A stretch of DNA of 12,107 nucleotides. It comes from Prevotellaceae bacterium UBA1720. Its GTDB lineage: Bacteria > Bacteroidota > Bacteroidia > Bacteroidales > Bacteroidaceae. The first letter of the stretch is position 1; every line of letters starts with the position of its first letter. Position numbers and translations under genes: made by a program. The stretch covers positions 3,972-16,078 of the forward strand of contig DCIS01000160.1 in assembly GCA_002317475.1 (NCBI GenBank), written 5' to 3'. The notes under the pieces are model-generated. The model was given only the letters and a program-made list of their open reading frames with translations, was not told the DNA's origin and made no database searches. This document shows positions 1-6,025 of the stretch, piece after piece.

Positions 1-66
1 TACAGCCTTCGTATAGCCTACGTAAATGTACGGTGTTTATACGGTGTTTGTACGTATAAAGTACGG
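1..66. repeat. 11-bp-unit tandem repeat array, left copy (continues off the window edge)
   Basis: Two kinds of 11-bp unit are visible. Units like TAYAGCCTWCG occur at 1-11 and 12-22. After a TAAATG spacer (23-28), two TACGGTGTTTR units follow at 29-39 and 40-50, and a TACGTA tail starts at 51. The same architecture, in the same orientation and with more units, recurs at 11729-11835. The array sits between a rightward terminator (72-98) and whatever gene lies to the left. It is non-coding as far as I can see. Its function is unknown. Confidence 0.85.
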
Positions 67-71
67 TATCT

Positions 72-98
72 GTGGGTAGCATGCTATCCACTTTTTTT
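72..98 (+). terminator. Rho-independent terminator for a rightward gene left of the window
   Basis: An 8-bp stem (72-79 with 84-91) closes a CATG loop and is followed directly by seven T (92-98). One pair is G76-T87, a G-U wobble as rightward RNA but a C-A mismatch as leftward RNA. With the T-run, this fixes the orientation as rightward. It therefore cannot end the leftward TPR gene, for which I see no terminator in the remaining 104 bp. Confidence 0.8.
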
Positions 99-104
99 GT
101 ACCT

Positions 105-2105
105 TTATTTCTTAGAATACTTCTTGATTAGATTGTAGGCAGAATACAAGCCGAACTCGCCAGCCTGACTCAAATCAACCAGAGCCTTGTCAACCTTGCC
201 CTGCATGACAAGACTTAAACCACGGTTGTAATAAGCCTCTGCAAAATGTGGATCGACAGCAAGTACCTTGGTATACGCCTCTTCAGCCTTGTCGTATTCA
301 TGCAGATAGTAATAGATGTTTCCAACATTATAAAGAGCAGATGTGAAATCACGGTCCAGTTGGAATATCCTCTTTAAATCATCGGCAGCCTTGTTGAGCT
401 CCAAGCGGGAATCCTGAGTCAGTTCCTCAACATTAGCATAAAGCGCACAGCGCATCTGTGCACGCATGAACAATGCCAAGAGATTATTCCGATCTTTTGA
501 CAAGACAACATCAAGGTCAATAATGGCTGATTCAAAATCACGAACGAAATAATAATCAAGTGCACGAAGGATCAGAGCAGAAACGGGTACTCCAGAACCT
601 GACTGATGGGTCTCTATCTCATGTGACTGCTGCGTGATATCATCAAAGAAACGATCTGTGTCAGTGATCTCTACGCGACCTTCATGATTGGTAATCCTTA
701 GGTTTCCAAAAGACTGATGTTCTTTATTGAACTGTTCAACCAAGGGATGATAAGTAGCCGTTTCGTGACCAAAGGTCTGATTGGAATAATAGGACAGTAC
801 ATACGAATCCTGTGGTTTTACTTCTGTTTCCCTATCTTGAACCTTACCACGGTATTCGTTGGCATACTGTTCGTGGTATTCTTCCTTGTCAGCCTCAACT
901 AACTTATTATAGTCTTCTATGTCGTGATCACTTTCCTTACGGGTTTTATTTGCAGACTTCTTCTTGCCAGAAGTGGTACCTTCCATACGGGCTTTCAGTA
1001 CCTTGAACTCATCGCGTTCGGCTCCATACACATCTCCCAATTTCCTTCGTATGCCGGCACGTATCGTATAACCATCCCAGAAGTTAGGATACTCCTTTAG
1101 AATAACCGTCAGATCTTCCAATGCTGCTTTGTAGTTACCTGTGTTATTCAACAAAACAGCACGATTGTAAATGGCGATATAGTTATCTGGTTCGTTCTCA
1201 ATTACAAAATTGAAATCCTCAATGGCTCGATTGTCATCACCTACCTGAGCACGGAGTAACGCTCGATTAAAATGTCCGATGAAACTGCGATTATTAATCT
1301 CGAGGGCAGCATCATAGTCATTCATGGCACCTCGCAGATTATCCTGGTAATATCGCGCCATTGCACGGTTGATATACAAATCTATCTGCCTTGGCATTTG
1401 GACTATTGCCTTGTCGAGCGTTGCCTCAGCATCTTTGTAGTTGTTCCGTTTAAGGAGCATCATGGCCTTGATACTTAATGCAGAACCATCAAAGGCATTG
1501 ACATCAAGAGCACGATCAGCCCATTTTTCAGCACCTACTGTATCTTCTTTAGCCAACAGAACCTGTGCCTTGATTGTGTAATTGTTCGATGTCTTGGGCC
1601 ATTTTGATATCATCCTGTCCAAGCACGAGTCTGCACGTTCATAGGCTTTCTGCTCTATCTGACACAAAACCATGTTGTGCCAGACATCAGCATCAGCAGG
1701 ATCCAAATCAATAGAATGGCGATAATCCATTTCGGCATCTGCATACTTGCCGTTATTAATACGACAAAGTCCACGCAAATTATAGTAATTTGGGGTATAG
1801 GGATTTCGTGTTATTGCGTTTGAAACATCCTGTTCGGCACCAGTAAAGTCCTCGAGATAGAATTTAGCCAGTCCACGGTAGAAATGTGGTTCTGCCAAAT
1901 GAGGTTTGGCATTGATTACGAGGCTAAACCTTTGGATGCTCAATACATAATCCTCATAGTACAAAGCACTTCTACCCATGATCATTACACGCTCCGTGTT
2001 GAACTGAGCCCGAACATGTATGGGGAACATCCATAACAAAAGAATGGCAAAGGTTGATGACCAATGCCAAACTCTTTGTGTATGATTAGAATAGTACTTG
2101 TACAT
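105..2105 (-). CDS. Secreted tetratricopeptide-repeat (TPR) protein
   Basis: This 666-residue protein has an N-terminal signal-like segment: a hydrophobic stretch at about 18-29 followed by a VRA-Q cleavage-like site at 33/34. About nine TPR units follow at residues 45-370, with typical features such as FYRGLAKFY, YNLRGLCRINNGKYADAE and IYNRAVLLNNTGNYKAALEDL. A lysine/glutamate-rich, TPR-free linker covers about 375-503. A second TPR group lies at about 506-650, including YNVGNIYYYLHEYDKAEEAY and YYNRGLSLVMQGKVDKAL. TPR solenoids are protein-binding scaffolds; no catalytic motif is visible, so the partner is unknown. The signal segment points to the periplasm or an envelope membrane. The gene begins 38 bp after def and is probably the third member of a ruvX-def-TPR transcript. 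The exact start (Met1) is the most upstream choice and gives the signal segment its full length. Confidence 0.88.
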   Translation of the reverse strand: MYKYYSNHTQRVWHWSSTFAILLLWMFPIHVRAQFNTERVMIMGRSALYYEDYVLSIQRFSLVINAKPHLAEPHFYRGLAKFYLEDFTGAEQDVSNAITRNPYTPNYYNLRGLCRINNGKYADAEMDYRHSIDLDPADADVWHNMVLCQIEQKAYERADSCLDRMISKWPKTSNNYTIKAQVLLAKEDTVGAEKWADRALDVNAFDGSALSIKAMMLLKRNNYKDAEATLDKAIVQMPRQIDLYINRAMARYYQDNLRGAMNDYDAALEINNRSFIGHFNRALLRAQVGDDNRAIEDFNFVIENEPDNYIAIYNRAVLLNNTGNYKAALEDLTVILKEYPNFWDGYTIRAGIRRKLGDVYGAERDEFKVLKARMEGTTSGKKKSANKTRKESDHDIEDYNKLVEADKEEYHEQYANEYRGKVQDRETEVKPQDSYVLSYYSNQTFGHETATYHPLVEQFNKEHQSFGNLRITNHEGRVEITDTDRFFDDITQQSHEIETHQSGSGVPVSALILRALDYYFVRDFESAIIDLDVVLSKDRNNLLALFMRAQMRCALYANVEELTQDSRLELNKAADDLKRIFQLDRDFTSALYNVGNIYYYLHEYDKAEEAYTKVLAVDPHFAEAYYNRGLSLVMQGKVDKALVDLSQAGEFGLYSAYNLIKKYSKK

Positions 2106-2143
2106 ACTATGAGTTATAAATACTGACAGGAAAAAGTTCGGAT

Positions 2144-2701
2144 TTATCGACGAACCTTCACCTTATAGTTGCAACTGAAGTTACCCTTGAGCAAAGAATT
2201 AAGTTTGCCCTTAACCAATTGCTTACGAAGTCCTGTAAGATGATCGGTAAATACTTCTCCTTCAAGGTGATCAAACTCATGTTGCATTACACGAGCCAGA
2301 TAACCACCTACCCACTCATCATGAGGTTGGAAGTTCTCGTCAAGATACTGTACATGGATACGGGTAGGACGAACCACCTTCTCGTGCAAACCAGGCAACG
2401 AAAGACAACCTTCCTCCGAAGAATCCTTCTCTGTATCATCGTACTCAATGATATGAGCATTAATGAAAGTGTGAATATAGCCCTTATATTCGGGCATATC
2501 CTCACTCAGAAGATCCAGATTGATTACAACCAGACGAATGCTCAAACCAATCTGAGGAGCAGCCAAACCGATACCCTCACTTCGATCCAGGGTGTCATAC
2601 ATGTCCTGAATGAGCTGTGACAGGTTTGGATAGTCTGGTGTGATATCTTCAGCCACTTTGCGAAGAACGGGCTGACCTAATGTGTATATGGGAAGAACCA
2701 T
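2144..2701 (-). CDS. def: Peptide deformylase
   Basis: The enzyme removes the N-formyl group from the initiator methionine of nascent proteins in the cytoplasm. All three family motifs are present in the 185 residues: GIGLAAPQ at 43-50, EGCLS at 97-101 and HEFDH at 141-145. The metal ligands are expected to be Cys99, His141 and His145, with Glu142 as catalytic acid/base. Length and motif spacing are normal for a bacterial deformylase. The start is preceded by an A/T-rich leader without a Shine-Dalgarno sequence, as is common in Bacteroidetes. It lies 48 bp downstream of ruvX and 38 bp upstream of the TPR gene on the same strand, so co-transcription is likely. No separate promoter with a TAnnTTTG element is visible in the short gaps. 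Confidence 0.97.
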   Translation of the reverse strand: MVLPIYTLGQPVLRKVAEDITPDYPNLSQLIQDMYDTLDRSEGIGLAAPQIGLSIRLVVINLDLLSEDMPEYKGYIHTFINAHIIEYDDTEKDSSEEGCLSLPGLHEKVVRPTRIHVQYLDENFQPHDEWVGGYLARVMQHEFDHLEGEVFTDHLTGLRKQLVKGKLNSLLKGNFSCNYKVKVRR

Positions 2702-2749
2702 TAAATTAAAATTTATGTCTATTATCTGAAATTATATCGGTAAATCCTA

Positions 2750-3184
2750 TTAAAAAGGCATTGGAGGCAATGAACTTCTGGAATCCATCCAACTCTGTAG
2801 AATGATCGTAGCACTAATCTCATCAACGAGAGCCTTGTTCTGACGGTCTTTCTTCTTCAATCCTGCCTCTAACATTGTACGATGAGCCATAACACTGGTG
2901 AACCTCTCATCGTACATCTCAACAGGTATGTTAGGCAACTGTTTCTGTAACTGTCTGACAAAAGCATTCACTCGGGGCAGATTATCGCTGTCTTCTCCAT
3001 TGGTCTGTTTGGGCAAACCAACCACAAAACGCTCTACAGGTTCACGTGTGGTATAATCCACAAGAAATTTCATGAGTTCATGCGTAGCAACAGTACATAA
3101 TCCTCCAGGTACTATCTGCAGTGTGTCCGTTACGGCAAGTCCTGTACGCTTTGCTCCGTAATCAATGGCTAAAACACGACTCAT
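2750..3184 (-). CDS. ruvX: RuvX/YqgF family RNase H-fold nuclease (putative pre-16S rRNA nuclease)
   Basis: This 144-residue protein starts with the RNase H-like strand RVLAIDYGAKRTGLAVTD, with acidic Asp8. VVGLPKQTNGE (about 54-64), the YDERFTS motif (91-97, Glu93) and a C-terminal DEISA segment (Asp121) complete the YqgF acidic set. Family members mature the 5' end of 16S rRNA; older annotation calls them Holliday junction resolvases. Length matches the family. The gene is 120 bp downstream of the SPOR lipoprotein gene and is followed by def. The upstream gap shows no good TAnnTTTG promoter, so it may be read through from the SPOR gene. That gap contains only a weak inverted repeat (AGTGCT/AGCACT arms) of uncertain meaning. 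Confidence 0.95.
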   Translation of the reverse strand: MSRVLAIDYGAKRTGLAVTDTLQIVPGGLCTVATHELMKFLVDYTTREPVERFVVGLPKQTNGEDSDNLPRVNAFVRQLQKQLPNIPVEMYDERFTSVMAHRTMLEAGLKKKDRQNKALVDEISATIILQSWMDSRSSLPPMPF

Positions 3185-3304
3185 TCTTCTTGCTAATTTA
3201 ACATCAACAACCGTTCCCTACCATGACACTCATAGTGCTTTAGTAAGAAACGGCTTGTTGTTATTAGAAAGAACCGCTTAAATGCAGCACTTATATTCTT
3301 CAAA

Positions 3305-3802
3305 TTACTTCTTGTAGAGCAACCAAGCACCCTGATACTGGCTCTCAAGAGCAGCACGACTTGCAGCAGCTTCAGCCTTGGTGTCAAAAGTAGTAGCAAC
3401 AACACGATACCAGTCACTGCCATTAACCTTAGCCTTAACTACAGCAGGCTTGTAACCATCGCTCTCCAACTTCTTGTACAACTGAGTAGCATTTGCAGGT
3501 ACACTCATGCTGGCAACCACAACGCTATATGCCTTCAGTGTCACACCCATAACAGCCTCTGTAACCTCAGTACGTACAGGCACATTGCTATAATCCTGGA
3601 CGGGAGTTACAGTTGTTGTGGTAGTAGTAGCAGGAGTAGTAGCAACAACAGTATTGGTGGGAGTAGTAGCAACAGCCTGATTATTGTATTGAGCAGCCTG
3701 AGCCTTATCGTAAGCCTTCTTGTATGCACTCTCTTTGCTCTTGCAAGATGTCATGGCAAAAACCATAGTCAGGGCAGCGCCCATTACGAAAAACTTCTTC
3801 AT
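3305..3802 (-). CDS. SPOR-domain lipoprotein
   Basis: The 165-residue product begins with a lipoprotein signal peptide: MKKFF, a hydrophobic core and the lipobox MTSC, with Cys20 as the predicted lipidated residue. A threonine/valine-rich low-complexity linker (about 44-68) follows. The C-terminal SPOR domain at about 90-165 includes AYSVVVASMS, a YKPAVVKAK strand and WYRVVATTFDTKAEA. SPOR domains bind denuded glycan strands of peptidoglycan, often at division sites, so a cell-wall-associated role is likely. The residues after Cys20 (KSKES) lack the acidic run typical of Bacteroidetes surface-export signals, suggesting the protein stays periplasm-facing. A consensus promoter lies 60-90 bp upstream, divergent from the YtxH gene. 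Confidence 0.92.
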   Translation of the reverse strand: MKKFFVMGAALTMVFAMTSCKSKESAYKKAYDKAQAAQYNNQAVATTPTNTVVATTPATTTTTTVTPVQDYSNVPVRTEVTEAVMGVTLKAYSVVVASMSVPANATQLYKKLESDGYKPAVVKAKVNGSDWYRVVATTFDTKAEAAASRAALESQYQGAWLLYKK

Positions 3803-3861
3803 TTTATTAGATATTCTAAATGTTGATAATGATTCTATTACGCAAACACTTTATTTTTGCA

Positions 3862-3892
3862 CAAAGATACTGAATATTTTCTTATTTACAAA
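3862..3892 (-). promoter_or_regulatory. Bacteroidetes-type promoter of the SPOR lipoprotein gene
   Basis: Read leftward, a -33 TTTG (3889-3892) is followed after 19 bp by the -7 element TATCTTTG (3862-3869). This matches the Bacteroidetes primary sigma consensus TTTG...TAnnTTTG. The predicted transcript would have a leader of about 55 nt before the ATG at 3802. Confidence 0.8.
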
Positions 3893-3954
3893 TCAGTTTC
3901 AACAAAAAAAAGTTAAAAACAGGAATAAAATAACCTTCATAAACAATTATTTAC

Positions 3955-3962
3955 TATCTTTG
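3955..3962 (+). promoter_or_regulatory. -7 element of the YtxH operon promoter
   Basis: TATCTTTG followed by TGC matches the Bacteroidetes -7 element exactly and lies about 30 bp before the ATG at 3993. I see no clear -33 TTG at the expected distance (about 3932-3935), so the promoter may be weaker or regulator-dependent. Confidence 0.65.
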
Positions 3963-3992
3963 TGCTCAAAGAACATTAAAAACGTAATAATC

Positions 3993-4199
3993 ATGAAGGG
4001 TATTAACTATTTACTAGCGTTTATTGGTGGTGCCGCAGTAGGTGCTGCAGCAGGTCTTCTTTTAGCTCCCGAGAAGGGTTCTGACACTCGTGCAAAAATC
4101 ATGGAAGCACTACACAAAAGAGGTATCCGTCTGAATAAAAAGGAGATGGAAAGTCTCGTGAGTGAAATTGCTGAAGAATTGCAGCCCAACGAAGAATGA
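3993..4199 (+). CDS. YtxH-like small membrane-associated protein
   Basis: The 68-residue protein has one short hydrophobic segment rich in glycine and alanine, FIGGAAVGAAAGLLLAPEKG (10-29), then a charged helical tail. The GxxxG-like segment ending in LLLAPEKGSDTR is the hallmark of the YtxH family (named after Bacillus subtilis YtxH, a general stress protein). Its biochemical role is not known. The ATG at 3993 is chosen because it follows the -7 element by about 30 bp; a longer in-frame reading from further upstream would have to cross the promoter. The stop overlaps the next start as ATGA, which implies translational coupling with the holin-like gene. Confidence 0.88.
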   Translation: MKGINYLLAFIGGAAVGAAAGLLLAPEKGSDTRAKIMEALHKRGIRLNKKEMESLVSEIAEELQPNEE

Positions 4200-4591
4200 A
4201 AGAAGACAAGACACAGGAACAACTGAAAGAATTGCTCACAGAGGCCAAGAATTATTATGGTCTCCAGAAAGAGTACCTTAAGTTGACTGCAGCTGAGCAA
4301 ATGACACTTTTGCTTGCAAAAATTGCGGTCTGGCTTATTGGTATACTCATTGCCTTTCTCGTTATTTTGTTCCTTGGTCTGGCATTATCCATCTGGGTTG
4401 GCGAAGCAATCGGCAACAAGGCTCTTTGCTATGTGATATATGCTGTACTGCTGTCACTTTTCTTCCTCATCTTCTATTTGTGTAGGAGAAAACTGATCGT
4501 CATACCATTTGCAAGAATGATGACGAACATTTTTTTCACAGACCATTCGGATCAGTCCAAAGACAATTCTTACGATGAAGAGGCGAAATAA
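4196..4591 (+). CDS. Holin-superfamily-like two-helix membrane protein
   Basis: This 131-residue protein has a charged N-terminal helix (1-35) and two hydrophobic segments at about 42-69 and 76-96. A basic turn (CRRKL) and a charged, acidic C-terminus ending in DEEAK follow. The layout matches chromosomal proteins annotated as phage holin family (holin superfamily III, Pfam PF07332-like) that in Bacteroidetes accompany YtxH genes. These are not obviously phage-derived: there is no endolysin or phage gene nearby. A role in envelope stress or membrane organisation is only a guess. The gene overlaps its upstream neighbour by 4 bp and its downstream neighbour by 17 bp, so all three are surely one transcript. 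Confidence 0.8.
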   Translation: MKEDKTQEQLKELLTEAKNYYGLQKEYLKLTAAEQMTLLLAKIAVWLIGILIAFLVILFLGLALSIWVGEAIGNKALCYVIYAVLLSLFFLIFYLCRRKLIVIPFARMMTNIFFTDHSDQSKDNSYDEEAK

Positions 4592-4859
4592 TGATTATAG
4601 ACGCCATCTTGAAATGGCTAATCTTGACGAACTGCAGATGATACAGTTTCGTCGGGCTGAGATCATGAATGAAATGACGCATTCACGCGATCGTATGCAA
4701 AACGCCTTTTCTTCTCTGACCACAAAAGACGAAATTCCTTCGGATAAATGGGGCAAAACTGCATATCTCATTTCTACAGGAGCAAAGATAATGACGGCAG
4801 TCAAATTAGGACTGAAGATAGGCCGGGCAATTCGCTCTTTGACAGGCCACAAGAAGTGA
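4575..4859 (+). CDS. Small protein of unknown function, third gene of the YtxH operon
   Basis: The 94-residue product is basic and probably helical. An N-terminal charged region (1-45) is rich in Arg, Glu and Met, and is followed by a Ser/Thr-rich middle. The C-terminal amphipathic or weakly hydrophobic segment, LISTGAKIMTAVKLGLKIGRAI (about 65-86), ends in a basic tail. I do not recognise a named family. The start at 4575 overlaps the holin-like gene by 17 bp; an alternative in-frame ATG at 4614 would leave 81 residues. The tight coupling suggests it acts with the two membrane proteins upstream, perhaps bound to the membrane through its C-terminal segment. Transcription should end at the hairpin at 4958-4989. 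Confidence 0.75.
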   Translation: MKRRNNDYRRHLEMANLDELQMIQFRRAEIMNEMTHSRDRMQNAFSSLTTKDEIPSDKWGKTAYLISTGAKIMTAVKLGLKIGRAIRSLTGHKK

Positions 4860-4867
4860 ATCACAAC

Positions 4868-4950
4868 TAGGAAGCCCTAGGAAAGTATAGGAAAGTATAG
4901 GAAAATTCCGGGAAAGACTAGGAAAACCTAGGAAAGACTAGGAAAACTAG
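4868..4950. repeat. Phased 10-bp tandem repeat (TAGGAAAGNN type)
   Basis: Seven intact-to-degenerate units start with TAGGAA or GGGAA at 4868, 4878, 4888, 4898, 4908 (11 bp, CCGGGAAAGAC), 4919, 4929 and 4939, followed by a closing TAG. Each carries an A-run of 2-4. The period equals about one helical turn, which is the arrangement that bends DNA. It lies between the last gene of the YtxH trio and its terminator, so it is transcribed as 3' UTR. Confidence 0.9.
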
Positions 4951-4957
4951 AGAATAC

Positions 4958-4989
4958 AAAGCATTAGTCGAAGAGGCTGATGCTTTTTT
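4958..4989 (+). terminator. Rho-independent terminator of the YtxH operon
   Basis: AAAGCATTAG (4958-4967) pairs with CTGATGCTTT (4977-4986) through one T-G wobble. Two more inner pairs extend the stem to 12 bp around a GAAGA loop. The T-run at 4984-4989 overlaps the stem base. The wobbles are pairs only in rightward RNA, which fixes the strand. Confidence 0.9.
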
Positions 4990-4990
4990 A

Positions 4991-5024
4991 TTAGGCGTAT
5001 AGGTCATTTAGGCATATAGGTCAT
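4991..5024. repeat. 17-bp direct tandem duplication
   Basis: TTAGGCGTATAGGTCAT (4991-5007) is followed directly by TTAGGCATATAGGTCAT (5008-5024), with one difference in 17. It lies just past the YtxH operon terminator and before the end of the candidate RNA on the other strand. Confidence 0.9.
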
Positions 5025-5036
5025 TTATCACTTGTC

Positions 5037-5266
5037 AGAAAAGTGTTGTCCCCAAACTCTCGTCTGAGGACAACCACAACACAAACACAAAATAAAACAC
5101 GATTGATAATGATACGCCTTCAATACATCGGATATTTACACAAAGGGGGAAGGAGGAAGAACGATTCACATCGGTTCATTTACTTCCTGGCGTATCTAAC
5201 AATCATACTTGTCTGCCCTGGTAACCATGAAATATTTAATAACTGATGAGCAGACTCAATGTGTGT
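5037..5266 (-). ncRNA. Candidate structured small RNA, about 230 nt, unassigned family
   Basis: A leftward promoter match (5270-5300) would start an RNA near 5266 in a region with no convincing ORF. Read leftward, the RNA can form four elements. First is a 6-bp hairpin base, GTCTGC/GCAGAC (5250-5255 with 5211-5216). Second is a perfect 8-bp helix, GATACGCC/GGCGTATC (5189-5196 with 5111-5118). Nested in it are GGAAG/CTTCC (5183-5187 with 5155-5159) and a CGAT/ATCG stem capped by a GTGA loop of the GNRA class. Fourth is a terminal hairpin GTTGTCC/GGACAAC (5068-5074 with 5045-5051), followed by a short T-run (5039-5042). The T-run is weak, so the 3' end is uncertain. The block is cleanly bounded by the rnf terminator on one side and the YtxH terminator on the other. 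No known RNA family is recognised. Confidence 0.4.
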
Positions 5267-5269
5267 CCC

Positions 5270-5300
5270 CAAAATTACGATTTATTTCTTAAACGAACAA
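5270..5300 (-). promoter_or_regulatory. Bacteroidetes-type promoter reading leftward into 5266-5037
   Basis: Read leftward, TTG (5298-5300) is followed after 20 bp by TAATTTTG (5270-5277), matching both elements of the consensus. No protein-coding gene lies within the next 400 bp on this strand. It is located just after the rnf operon terminator, so it would start an independent transcript. Confidence 0.6.
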
Positions 5301-5331
5301 GTTTTTTATCCTTTTTTATTCGAACGTGTGC

Positions 5332-5371
5332 AAAAAATAATCCGGACAAGCATTATTGCTCATCCGGATTA
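5332..5371 (-). terminator. Rho-independent terminator of the rnf operon
   Basis: Read leftward, the stem TAATCCGGATGAGC pairs with GCTTGTCCGGATTA (5358-5371 with 5338-5351). This gives 14 continuous pairs, including two G-U wobbles, around an AATAAT loop. Six T follow (5332-5337). The wobbles pair only in the leftward RNA. It lies 22 bp after the rnfA stop codon. Confidence 0.93.
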
Positions 5372-5393
5372 AGTATTGTTTATGAAACGCTTT

Positions 5394-6020
5394 TTAGTTC
5401 AATCCGAACAAAGTAGCCAGGCCCTTGTCAACACCACTAAAGCCCATGAATGCCAAAGCCAGCAGACCAGCTGTGACGAGAGCAATGCTCATGCCTTGAA
5501 GTGCCTTGGGAATAGCAACACGGCCAAGTTGCTCACGTATACCTGCGAAGACAACCATTGCCAGTGCGAAGCCAAGTGCAGTGCTAAGTGCATAAACCAC
5601 ACCGGTCAGCAAACCTGCCTCCTCGATACCGGTATGTGCATAGGTACCTTGAGCTACCAGGATAGCTACACCAAGGATACAGCAGTTGGTGGTAATCAGA
5701 GGAAGGAAGACACCCAGTGCCTGATAGAGGCTGGGACTTACTTTCTTCAGGATGATCTCAACCATCTGAACCAAAGCAGCAATCACAAGGATAAACGCAA
5801 TGGTCTGCAGGTAAACGAGATCATTGGGTACCAGAATCAATGTCTGAATGAGGTAAGTAACTATTGTTGCAATGGTAAGCACGAAGGCTACAGCAGCACC
5901 CATACCAGTGGCAGTCTCCACCTTCTTGCTAACTCCAAGGAATGGACAGATTCCGAGGAACTGTGACAGCACTACGTTATTAACGAAGATTGCTGTGATG
6001 AAAATAAGAATGTATGCCAT
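5394..6020 (-). CDS. rnfA: Rnf complex subunit RnfA
   Basis: RnfA is a polytopic inner-membrane subunit of the ion-translocating ferredoxin:NAD+ oxidoreductase. The 208 residues form about six hydrophobic helices and carry the family signatures NNVVLSQFLGICPFLGVSKK near the N-terminus and LPLITTNCCILGVA in the middle. Cys25 and Cys113 are the expected RnfA contribution to the 2Fe-2S site it shares with RnfE at the membrane centre, by analogy with NqrD/NqrE. It is the last gene of the operon, 5 bp after rnfE, and is followed by a strong terminator. The ATG at 6020 gives the canonical MAYILIF start. It is slightly longer than the enterobacterial homologue (about 193 residues), with the extra at the C-terminus. 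Confidence 0.97.
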   Translation of the reverse strand: MAYILIFITAIFVNNVVLSQFLGICPFLGVSKKVETATGMGAAVAFVLTIATIVTYLIQTLILVPNDLVYLQTIAFILVIAALVQMVEIILKKVSPSLYQALGVFLPLITTNCCILGVAILVAQGTYAHTGIEEAGLLTGVVYALSTALGFALAMVVFAGIREQLGRVAIPKALQGMSIALVTAGLLALAFMGFSGVDKGLATLFGLN

Positions 6021-6025
6021 AACGA

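Noticed and set aside
3720..3992. N-terminal extension of the YtxH-like protein
   Set aside because: It overlaps the SPOR gene in antisense and both divergent promoters. The ATG at 3993 follows the -7 element properly.
4196..4591. Prophage remnant because of the holin-like protein
   Set aside because: No lysin, structural, integrase or other phage gene is nearby. The gene is translationally coupled to a YtxH gene, a common chromosomal setting.
5043..5246. 67-codon rightward frame in the intergenic region
   Set aside because: It starts with GTG without an upstream promoter element, and its composition is unconvincing. The same interval has paired helices and a promoter on the other strand, so an RNA explains it better.
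5045..5274. Miniature transposable element, from the shared TGTCCCCAAA at 5048-5056 and about 5264-5273
   Set aside because: The shared stretches are direct, not inverted. One is part of the candidate terminator stem and the other overlaps the promoter, and no target duplication is visible.
5376..5966. 196-codon rightward open frame opposite rnfA
   Set aside because: It lies entirely antisense to a clear rnfA and the translation has no family character. It is a product of the codon bias of the real gene.
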